The position numbers and the translations under genes are program-made. Shown one piece after another: positions 36,564-43,741 of a stretch of 64,000 nt of DNA. Below the pieces are notes generated by a model. It was given only the letters and a program-made list of their open reading frames with translations, did no database searches and had not been told where the DNA came from. The stretch lies in contig NZ_JH109152.1 of assembly GCF_000190755.2 (NCBI RefSeq), forward strand, positions 2,297,937-2,361,936, given 5' to 3'. How positions within the stretch are numbered: position 1 is the stretch's first letter; every line of letters begins with the position of its first letter. The DNA comes from Methylobacter tundripaludum SV96. GTDB taxonomy: Bacteria; Pseudomonadota; Gammaproteobacteria; Methylococcales; Methylomonadaceae.

Positions 36564-37331
36564 ATGACAATATCACCTTATATTATCGCCATTTCCAACC
36601 GTAAGGGCGGCACCGGCAAAACCACCGTATCGGTTAATATTGCCGCTGAACTGGCCGCTCTCGGCAAGCGGGTGCTGTTGGTGGATTTGGATACGCAAGG
36701 ACACTGCGCCGTGGGGCTGGGCGTTAATGCGACGCCCCCCGAGCATTCCGTTCATAATCTTTTTATCGACCCGACCGCCCGGTTGGCCGATGCCATCCGG
36801 GATACCGATTTCCCCAATCTTTTTCTCGCGCCCGCTGACCAGTTATTCGAGCATGGCAGCGGCGTGCGCGACGTACGGCGTCTGGCGAATGCGCTTGCCG
36901 AGCCGGAAATCAAGGAGCGTTTCGATGTGGTGATCGTGGATACGCCGCCTTCATTCGACGTTCTGCTGCTCAATGCGCTTTCTGTGGCGAATTGGGTGCT
37001 GGTTCCCTATGTTCCCCACCACCTGTCTTTCGAGGGGGTGCGGCAATTGATGCGGGTGCTGTTTAAAGTGATGTCGGGAGAAAACCCCAGCCTGAAGATC
37101 TTGGGGTTTCTGCCGATGATGGTTGCGCAACATATCCGACAGCACCGGGCCATTAGCGGCGAAGTTTCCCGCCAGTTCGGCGCTCACCGGGTGATGTCGG
37201 GAATTCGTAATGACATCCGCTTGGCCGAATCCTTTGCCGCGGGCAAGCCCATCCGTTACTACGCGCCGAAAAGCCGTGCTGCGGAAGACTTCGCCCAACT
37301 CGGGGCTGTTCTTGTTCAACTGTGTAGCTGA
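36564..37331 (+). CDS. ParA-like ATPase closing the chemosensory locus
   Basis: A 255-residue ParA/MinD-family ATPase distinct from the chromosomal parA at 4015. Deviant Walker A RKGGTGKTTVSVNIA, switch I VDLDTQGHCAVGL, and VIVDTPPSFDVLLLNAL are intact. In other bacteria, ParA-type proteins in chemotaxis operons (ParC in Vibrio, PpfA in Rhodobacter) position polar or cytoplasmic receptor clusters. The cytoplasmic receptor at the head of this locus makes a similar role attractive. No parB or cargo-adaptor gene follows. It ends the run of same-strand genes. Confidence 0.9.
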   Translation: MTISPYIIAISNRKGGTGKTTVSVNIAAELAALGKRVLLVDLDTQGHCAVGLGVNATPPEHSVHNLFIDPTARLADAIRDTDFPNLFLAPADQLFEHGSGVRDVRRLANALAEPEIKERFDVVIVDTPPSFDVLLLNALSVANWVLVPYVPHHLSFEGVRQLMRVLFKVMSGENPSLKILGFLPMMVAQHIRQHRAISGEVSRQFGAHRVMSGIRNDIRLAESFAAGKPIRYYAPKSRAAEDFAQLGAVLVQLCS

Positions 37332-37908
37332 GATAAGCCCGCTAAGCACAACCAGCCTTGACTGAATGGCCGTGACGGATGAGGTGGAAGTGAGTAGGGT
37401 GAGCGCGTGCGCGGCTTAGAAACCGGGGTGGAAACTTTTCAACGCTCTTTTCCCCAGGACCCTGGAAAGTTTTGCACGCTTTTTAATTCTACTTTGTCAG
37501 ATTTCATGATCACACAATTCAAGATCGTCATTCCGGCAGGGATTCACGTCAGGCTATCCTGCCTGACGCCCTTCGGGTTAATGCCAATCGGTTCCAGACC
37601 GATTGGTGCCGGAATCCAGGCTCCATGGATGGATTTTAGCTTACCATCCATGGCACTGGATACCCGCTTCTCGGCGGGTATGACGAGCTTACGTATAATC
37701 TGACAAAGTAGAATTAACAGTCACGTTTTTTAAATCAGTCGAACATTACTTTGAAGGCCTTAAGGTGAGTGCCAAACCCAGTAACGTTGCAACACCTGTA
37801 ACGACTTCCAAACTATCCAAAATAAAGCTTGCGACTCATTTTGCGAACCCTTTTTACCAGTATTCACCGCTCAATCGTACCGCCTGTGGATAATTAAAAG
37901 TTATGCCT
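37332..37908. other. Gene-free stretch between converging ParA-like and diguanylate cyclase genes
   Basis: It contains a diverged direct repeat, GGAAACTTTTCAACGC (about 37431..37446) and GGAAAGTTTTGCACGC (about 37464..37479), and a 235-bp element with 21-bp terminal inverted repeats at 37483..37717. The remainder shows no coding or RNA signature that I recognise. Confidence 0.6.
37483..37717. mobile_element. MITE-like element with 21-bp perfect terminal inverted repeats
   Basis: The ends TTAATTCTACTTTGTCAGAT+T (37483..37503) and the exact inverse complement (37697..37717) flank 193 bases without a coding frame. The interior holds nested palindromes of the GTCATTCCGGCA..TGCCGGAATCCAG kind, CCATGGATGG and CCCGC..GCGGG pairs. 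TTAA at both outer edges may be a target-site duplication, in which case the true inverted repeat is 17 bp. No transposase is present, so it would be non-autonomous. Confidence 0.75.
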
Positions 37909-39447
37909 TTACAAGACGCAACATCGGTTGCGGCCCTGCTCTTTCGCCTGATAAAGTGCCTGATCTGCCCGATCGAACGCTGTTTCATCAGTATCGTTAT
38001 CGGTAAACTCGGTAATGCCGCAGGAAATGGTAATGGCAACGGACGCGCCGCTGGCATTAAAGCCTGTTTTTTCAATGGTTTGACGCAGTTGGGTGGCCAG
38101 TATCAAAGCCGATTTACTGTCGGTGTTTGGTAGCAACATAGTAAATTCTTCACCGCCAAAACGGGAAATAAAGTCGGTTGCACGGGAATGATCCGATAAT
38201 TGTTTGGCGATTAACAGCAGCACTTTATCGCCGGCTTTATGGCCGTAGCTGTCATTGATATTTTTGAAATGATCAATGTCCCAGATGATAAGACTTAGTG
38301 GCGAATGGTAACGCTTCCAGCGGGCTAACTCGGTTTCAAGTCTTTCGTTATAGGCGTTGCGATTCGGCAGGCCTGTTAAGGTGTCGCGTAATGCCCGGGT
38401 ATTGGCAATTTTCAGTTTTGATTTAAGCTCGCAGGATTCTGACTCCATGTCTTTTATTTTATCGACCAAATCGTCCAGTTGTTGCTGCGTCTTTTGGCGT
38501 TGAATGGCTTCTTTTTGGCCATGTTCCCGGATTTCTTTGGCAATGTTTGCTAAGCGGCTGTTAATGATTCCTTTTAAGGGCTCCAGCGTGGTGGCGTTGG
38601 TCGAGCTTAACTGTAATTCTTCCATCTGTTCAGAAACGGATTGATCGAGTTTGTTTCTGTTTTCGGCCGATTGTTGCGCCGCGGTACTGGCTCCCATTAC
38701 GCTTACATCCAGCGCGGCTAATTGCTCGGTGATATGGGAGAGAAATTGATCAATGTCTTTTTGTTCCGATTGGCTGTGCTGTTTGATTTTAAGCAGCAAC
38801 TTAAAGGACTTATCCAGAATAGACTCAAAAGCCGCCGCAGTTTGATTAGACGCAGTGAGCAATTGTTTTGCAGTTTGCGCCTGTTGATCAAAGATGCTCG
38901 GAATTTCGATGCCTTCCAGCAAAAGCAATAACTGTCTGCTGATAATTCCCGTATCAATGTGGTTGGCGATGATATTTGGCGCCGGTGTGTCGTCGTCAGG
39001 CTCGATAACTTCAAGTATGGCGATAAATAATTGATCGGAGGTCTCGAATTTTACGGTCTCAGCTTTTTTCCTCAGCAGTTTCAGTATGCTTTGTTGTTTT
39101 TCAGTTGTGTATTGCTGAAGCAAAAAATCAAACAGTAGCTCGGTTTCCTCTGACCGGCTTTGAGGTGGCGTGTGCTTGAGTTGAGCAACGGAATTGGTAA
39201 ACTTTTCGAGCTCATCTTTAAGTGCATGGCTATTGATGCCGCCTTTTAATTGATCGCGGATACTCAGCAGGTGTGGATCGAGAAGCGGGTCTAGTCCTGT
39301 GGTTGCGATAGTCAGACGGACTATTGTTTTACAAAGCAGGTCTTCCTTTTCCTTGTAGGATTCCCCCGATTGTTCATGTTCATCAATCAGGTCTAAATAT
39401 TTCTCTTTCCATTTATCCGGGTCGGCTGCCTTACTAAAAAAACTCAT
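37909..39447 (-). CDS. Diguanylate cyclase
   Basis: A 512-residue soluble protein. About 340 residues of charged helical, coiled-coil-rich N-terminal region (no membrane helix, no recognised sensor) precede a GGDEF domain with DTLTGLPNRNAYNERL, IIWDIDHFKNINDSYGHKAGD, inhibitory site RATD and active-site signature GGEEF. It should make c-di-GMP with product inhibition. It ends towards the ParA-like gene. Being next to the stressosome locus, it may add to the same c-di-GMP pool, but it is on the opposite strand. Confidence 0.93.
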   Translation of the reverse strand: MSFFSKAADPDKWKEKYLDLIDEHEQSGESYKEKEDLLCKTIVRLTIATTGLDPLLDPHLLSIRDQLKGGINSHALKDELEKFTNSVAQLKHTPPQSRSEETELLFDFLLQQYTTEKQQSILKLLRKKAETVKFETSDQLFIAILEVIEPDDDTPAPNIIANHIDTGIISRQLLLLLEGIEIPSIFDQQAQTAKQLLTASNQTAAAFESILDKSFKLLLKIKQHSQSEQKDIDQFLSHITEQLAALDVSVMGASTAAQQSAENRNKLDQSVSEQMEELQLSSTNATTLEPLKGIINSRLANIAKEIREHGQKEAIQRQKTQQQLDDLVDKIKDMESESCELKSKLKIANTRALRDTLTGLPNRNAYNERLETELARWKRYHSPLSLIIWDIDHFKNINDSYGHKAGDKVLLLIAKQLSDHSRATDFISRFGGEEFTMLLPNTDSKSALILATQLRQTIEKTGFNASGASVAITISCGITEFTDNDTDETAFDRADQALYQAKEQGRNRCCVL

Positions 39448-39549
39448 GATCGATCTTATAAATAATAATGAAAAATAAATAACTTATGCGTTTTATGCAA
39501 TGGGCGGCCTTGCCGGCCGCCGCATCGCTAATGGTGATGCGCGGTACAA

Positions 39550-40170
39550 TTATTTTGCAGCGCTTTCCTGTTGGATCAGCTGATTGATAACCGCTATCAT
39601 TTTTTCATGAGAACCGGCTATAGGACCATTGGTCTTATACTTGCCGTTAATAATGATGGCAGGAACGCCGGTTACGCCGTAACGACCAGCCATGGCGGTT
39701 GCCTGACGCATTTTGGAGTCAACCAGAAATGAATTGTAGGCGTTATGGAAGTCGGTTTCGTTAACGCCGTGCGCAACAAAGAATTTAGCCAGTTGATCTT
39801 CGGTTTCAAGATTCTGTTTTTTGTTTTGTATGGCGTCGAAAAAGTCGGCATGAACCTTATCGACTACGCCCAGCGCTTCAGCAGTAAAATAAGCTTTGGC
39901 ATGTTTGCCCCAAAGGTCGCTGAATACAGCGGGCTGACGGATAAATTCGACATTTTTAGGCAGTTTTTTTACCCATTCTTCCAATAGTGGTTCAAAGCTA
40001 TAGCAATGCGGACAGCCGTACCAGAAGAATTCAATAACTTCAATTTTGCCGGGATTATGGGTAGGTTGTGCCGGCGACAGGGTCTCATAGCCAACGGATT
40101 CGGCTTTTAACAAGGCTGAGCAGGAAAATAATAAGATTAATAAGCTGGTTTGAGCGATTTTTTTAAGCAT
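39550..40170 (-). CDS. dsbA: Periplasmic thiol:disulfide oxidoreductase DsbA
   Basis: A 206-residue protein with a signal peptide (KKIAQTSLLILLFSCSALLKA) and a thioredoxin-fold containing the redox site CPHC in FFWYGCPHCYSFEP. The cis-proline loop is GVTGVPAIIIN. It introduces disulfides into exported proteins. It lies upstream-adjacent to cytochrome c4, both exported and on the minus strand, a neighbourhood common in gammaproteobacteria. A repeat-filled 278-base gap separates the two. Confidence 0.94.
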   Translation of the reverse strand: MLKKIAQTSLLILLFSCSALLKAESVGYETLSPAQPTHNPGKIEVIEFFWYGCPHCYSFEPLLEEWVKKLPKNVEFIRQPAVFSDLWGKHAKAYFTAEALGVVDKVHADFFDAIQNKKQNLETEDQLAKFFVAHGVNETDFHNAYNSFLVDSKMRQATAMAGRYGVTGVPAIIINGKYKTNGPIAGSHEKMIAVINQLIQQESAAK

Positions 40171-40213
40171 AGCTAAAGTTCTCTGTAGGTTTTGTAGGGC
40201 AGTTTCGTTTTAC

Positions 40214-40310
40214 GACTGCATGGACAGATATTTGCTCCATGTAATATCTGCATTCCCCACTTCCATGTGCGTCATGCAGGAGGTAGAACAACGCAGGAGC
40301 CGTTGCCGAG
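40214..40310 (+). repeat. Dispersed repeat copy between dsbA and cytochrome c4 genes
   Basis: Starts GACTGCATGGACAGATATTT and continues through GCTCC, TAATATCTGCATT and CCCCACTTCC to GTCATGCAGGAGGTAGAACA and ACGCAGGAGCCGTTGCCGAG. A further inverse fragment (TTGCTCGGCAAC) lies at about 40344..40357. Almost the same start and end as the copies at 49110 and 53067. It occupies the 278-base gap upstream of dsbA and could affect dsbA expression. Confidence 0.8.
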
Positions 40311-40448
40311 CAAACCGCCAAACTTTGTCTGCGAATAGGCGGATTGCTCGGCAACCATTTCAGCATAATCTAAAGGGGTGCGGGTTATGCCGATTTTGCA
40401 TGGAGCAAAAATCGGTCCATGCCATCGTAGGGAGAGTCCGCCCTACGC

Positions 40449-41111
40449 TTATTTCATCATTGATATGCGATACGAAACGGCTTTTATTTCTTCATCCGTC
40501 ATCTTCTTTGCAATCATGTACATGATGTTTTCCGGATTATTGCTGCGCGCACCGGATTTAAAGTCAGTGAGTGCTTTGATTAAATAGTCGGCGTGTTGCG
40601 ATTTTAATGCCGGAAATGAAGCCGGCTTATTGCCTTCGCCAAAAGGACCATGACAGGCGATGCAAGCGGAGACTTCGCTTTTTAGATCGCCGTTGCGATA
40701 CAGATCGCTGCCTTGAGCAATGAGGGCCTGGACATCTTTTTTGCCGGCCGGTTTTTCGTTGTCATCGTCAGAGTCCAAAACAGGCAAGGCGTTTTCTGAA
40801 ATCTTTTGTGTCGCGTAGTAAGCGGAAATGTCTGTTATATCTTCATCAGTTAATGCCAGCGCCATAGCCGACATCATGGGATCGTTGCGGCTACCGTCTT
40901 TAAATGCGTGCAGCTGCTTTACCAGATAAGAAGAATGTTGCTGTGCAAGCTTGGGGAATGTTGCTACCATGCTGTTACCGTCGTCTCCATGACAACTGGT
41001 GCAGGACGCTGATTTTTGTTTTCCTGCGTTAATATTGCCTTCTGCATGTAAAATACTCGTAGCACTGGCCAATGCCAGAGAAATTGAAAGTACCTGCAAT
41101 TTTTTCTTCAT
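40449..41111 (-). CDS. Cytochrome c4 (diheme)
   Basis: A 220-residue periplasmic electron carrier with signal peptide (KKLQVLSISLALASATSILHA) and two class I heme c sites, CTSCH (SASCTSCHGDDGNS) and CIACH (VSACIACHGPFGEG), each followed by a Met-containing axial region. This twin-domain layout is cytochrome c4. ATG 41111 is used rather than the TTG just upstream. It usually feeds terminal oxidases. Divergent from engB, another conserved neighbour. Confidence 0.93.
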   Translation of the reverse strand: MKKKLQVLSISLALASATSILHAEGNINAGKQKSASCTSCHGDDGNSMVATFPKLAQQHSSYLVKQLHAFKDGSRNDPMMSAMALALTDEDITDISAYYATQKISENALPVLDSDDDNEKPAGKKDVQALIAQGSDLYRNGDLKSEVSACIACHGPFGEGNKPASFPALKSQHADYLIKALTDFKSGARSNNPENIMYMIAKKMTDEEIKAVSYRISMMK

Positions 41112-41218
41112 CAAATTCCCCTTCGGAATGGTTAATCATTTATGCCAGTCTTTTAGTTACTCAGGCTGCTGCGCATATCCGAATTTTACTCTAAATAGTA
41201 ACTCTAAGCGAGACAACG

Positions 41219-41851
41219 ATGAATCCAGTTTATCATCAAGCAAAATTTATTAACAGTTCGCCACATCTCAGCAATACGCCCCCGGATCAGGGTCTGGAAG
41301 TGGCATTTGCGGGGCGTTCGAATGCCGGTAAATCCAGCGCGATTAATACCTTAACCCGGCAAAACGGATTGGCCCGAATCAGTAAAACGCCGGGCAGAAC
41401 CCAGATGCTTAATTTTTTTGAAATTAATGAGCGGCAACGCTTTGTTGATTTACCGGGTTACGGCTATGCCAAAGTGCCTTTAGAGGTGAAGAAGAAATGG
41501 CATGAGTTGATGGAAACGTATTTAACCAGTCGCAAGTCATTATGCGCGATTATTCTGGTGATGGATGTGCGCCATCCCTTAACCGAATTCGACTGGCAAA
41601 TGGTCGAGTGGTGCGAGCATACCAGGCTGCCGCTGCATATCTTGTTAACCAAGGCCGATAAATTGAATTACGGCGCCGCTAAAAATACTTTGTTGCAGGT
41701 ACAAAAGGAACTAAAGGATAGTAATTTTCCTTTAACGATACAGCTATTTTCGTCGTTGAAAAAAACCGGCATTGATGAAGTGCATGCCGCGCTTGATCAG
41801 TTGTTTCATCCTGTCGATCAGGATCAGAGTGAAATGTCGATACCTTCCTGA
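41219..41851 (+). CDS. engB: Ribosome biogenesis GTPase EngB (YsxC/YihA)
   Basis: A 210-residue TRAFAC GTPase needed for 50S assembly. G1 is AGRSNAGKSSAIN, G2 region RISKTPGRTQ, G3 DLPGYGYAKV, G4 LTKADK and G5 near FSSLKKTG. Length is normal. Its last 28 bases overlap the end of the convergent metallo-hydrolase gene, a tail-to-tail overlap that needs antisense transcription to be kept apart by termination. Confidence 0.96.
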   Translation: MNPVYHQAKFINSSPHLSNTPPDQGLEVAFAGRSNAGKSSAINTLTRQNGLARISKTPGRTQMLNFFEINERQRFVDLPGYGYAKVPLEVKKKWHELMETYLTSRKSLCAIILVMDVRHPLTEFDWQMVEWCEHTRLPLHILLTKADKLNYGAAKNTLLQVQKELKDSNFPLTIQLFSSLKKTGIDEVHAALDQLFHPVDQDQSEMSIPS

Positions 41852-42705
41852 GCGAGCAATAATTCGCAGCCGGTTCCCGGATTATTTTGCAACAAGTTTT
41901 GGTAAATGATTTCAAGACTTGTATCGCTACGAGTGGGTTCATGGTGGGTGAAAAACAGTTTTTTTGCCTTTGCGGCGGTAGCCAGTTTTATTCCCGAATC
42001 ATAAGTACCGTGCCCCCAACCTTGTTTGGAGGCATATTCCTCATTGGTATAGGATGAGTCGACAATCAACGCATCGACATCTTTCATGGCCAGCACGACT
42101 TCGTCCCATTTTGCATCGACAAAAGACTGGAATTCTGCATATTCGTCATCTTCCGGATCATAGATGTTGAGTTGCGGTTCGTAATCGCCGGTAAAAAAAA
42201 CCGACTGCCCGTCGCAATCGATTCGATAGCCGAAATTTAATACCGGGTGACTGAGCACAATGGGCGTGATTACGGCTCTGCCTACATGAACCGGTACGCC
42301 CGGTTTGACTGTGGCGTATTCAATCCGGGCATTCAGCTGCGCTTCCCGTATCGGAAAAAAACTGTATTGCAACTGTACGGAAAGCGCCCGGTTGATGGTT
42401 TCATTGGTGACCGGGTCAATTCCTCCGTAGATTTTAATGTGATTGTTCGGGATAAAAATGGGGATGAAGAAAGGCAGGCCCTGTATATGATCCCAATGGG
42501 TGTGGGTAATGAAAATATGCGCCTGGACGGGCATTTCTTTCAGCAGGTTTTGTGCAAGCGCGTGGATGCCGGTGCCGGCGTCAAGAATGATCAAATCATT
42601 GTCATCGGTCCTGATTTCTATACAGGTGGTATTGCCGCCGTATTTAACGGTGCTGGGTCCCGGTGTGGGTATGGATCCTCTAACGCCCCAGAATTTGATT
42701 TTCAT
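41824..42705 (-). CDS. Metallo-beta-lactamase-fold hydrolase
   Basis: About 293 residues. Start at MKIKFWGVRGSIPTPGP (ATG 42705); the open frame to 42723 adds a few basic residues. Metal motif THTHWDHIQGLPFF (HxHxDH), then LSHPVLNFGYRID, FFTGDYE and FFTHHEPTRSD. This resembles the family of MBL-fold proteins related to class II cyclic-nucleotide phosphodiesterases and PhnP. A nucleotide phosphodiester substrate is plausible but unproved. Next to a HDOD-domain gene on the same strand. Confidence 0.85.
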   Translation of the reverse strand: MKIKFWGVRGSIPTPGPSTVKYGGNTTCIEIRTDDNDLIILDAGTGIHALAQNLLKEMPVQAHIFITHTHWDHIQGLPFFIPIFIPNNHIKIYGGIDPVTNETINRALSVQLQYSFFPIREAQLNARIEYATVKPGVPVHVGRAVITPIVLSHPVLNFGYRIDCDGQSVFFTGDYEPQLNIYDPEDDEYAEFQSFVDAKWDEVVLAMKDVDALIVDSSYTNEEYASKQGWGHGTYDSGIKLATAAKAKKLFFTHHEPTRSDTSLEIIYQNLLQNNPGTGCELLLAQEGIDISL

Positions 42706-42765
42706 TGTTGTCCTTCTACGCATGGATGTAGGGGGTAGGGGCGATGCAGGAGCACAAACCGGGCG

Positions 42766-43614
42766 CTACAAGTTAATAAAAGATTGGGCTTCTATTTTGA
42801 CGGATTCCAAATCCCCCAAAGCCTCGCACATCGCAGGGAGATCCAGGCCAAAACGGGCGATAATGGATTCGGGGAAGGCTTCTATCACAGGATTGCCGCC
42901 ATCGCCGAAGTGCATGCGTTTGCTGATTTGATTCGCGGCAAAAACGCAGTCTCGTAAGACATTCGGGCTATGGTCAAGCTCATGATGATGAGCGATGGCA
43001 TCAATTAACGGGCCTGAAAGCTCCCATTTTTCGGCCAGTATTCTGCCTGCCTGCGAATGATTAAGACCGATAAATTCGAGCTCGGTTTGATGCAGCGGCA
43101 GTTGTTGTTCTTGGCTCTTTTCCAGCGCGAGTTTAAATTCATCGGGAATAAATTCGGCGAATACCACTTTCCCAAAGTCATGCAGTAATCCGGCAACAAA
43201 ACAATCGCCGCATTCTGTTGAAGACAGGCCTATGCGTTCAGCAAGCAGTTTGCTGATTGCTGCGGTGGTCAAAGAATGCAGCAGGAAATCGGAGGTATTG
43301 AAATTGGCCTTGTTGTCGGCATTCAACATGCCCATTGCGGCAACGCCCAGGGCTATGTTTTTTATGGTATTAAGGCCGATATGTACGACGGCTCGTTGCA
43401 CCGAGGTGATTTTTTGGGGTAAGCCGTAGAAAGATGAATTAATGGCTTTAAGGATTCTAACGGTCATGACCGGGTCGCATTCAATAACGCGGATAATATC
43501 TTTTGCCGAAGCGTTGATGTCTGACGTTAATTGCACCACCTGTTGGACGCTTTTAGGAAAAGCGGGCATTTTTTCAACGAGGACGAGGAGTTTTTCGTTC
43601 TTTGAGTTTTGCAT
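42766..43614 (-). CDS. HDOD-domain signalling protein
   Basis: A 282-residue protein filled by one HDOD domain: MPAFPKSVQQVVQLTSD, IRVIECDPVMTVRILKAINSSFYGLP, VQRAVVHIGLNTIKNIALG, then LLHDFGKVVFAEFIP and IAHHHELDHSP. The HD-like LLHDFGK is kept but HDOD proteins generally lack hydrolase activity and act as signalling scaffolds, often for c-di-GMP, chemotaxis or competence. It precedes the MBL-fold gene by about 60 bases and is probably cotranscribed with it. Confidence 0.88.
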   Translation of the reverse strand: MQNSKNEKLLVLVEKMPAFPKSVQQVVQLTSDINASAKDIIRVIECDPVMTVRILKAINSSFYGLPQKITSVQRAVVHIGLNTIKNIALGVAAMGMLNADNKANFNTSDFLLHSLTTAAISKLLAERIGLSSTECGDCFVAGLLHDFGKVVFAEFIPDEFKLALEKSQEQQLPLHQTELEFIGLNHSQAGRILAEKWELSGPLIDAIAHHHELDHSPNVLRDCVFAANQISKRMHFGDGGNPVIEAFPESIIARFGLDLPAMCEALGDLESVKIEAQSFINL

Positions 43615-43741
43615 TTAAGGATTCGTTAAACAATAATCAACAAGGAGAGCACCGCAGCGAAAAGTATAGTTATGTGAGATCCCGGTTACGCCGCCACTAT
43701 AATACAATACCGGCGCAATGCGGAAAAATAATAACTAACCG

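Noticed and set aside
39500-39525. GGCGGCC/GGCCGCC hairpin after dsbA as a terminator
   Set aside because: On the dsbA transcript the stem is not followed by a U-run, so it is at best a weak or rho-assisted site.
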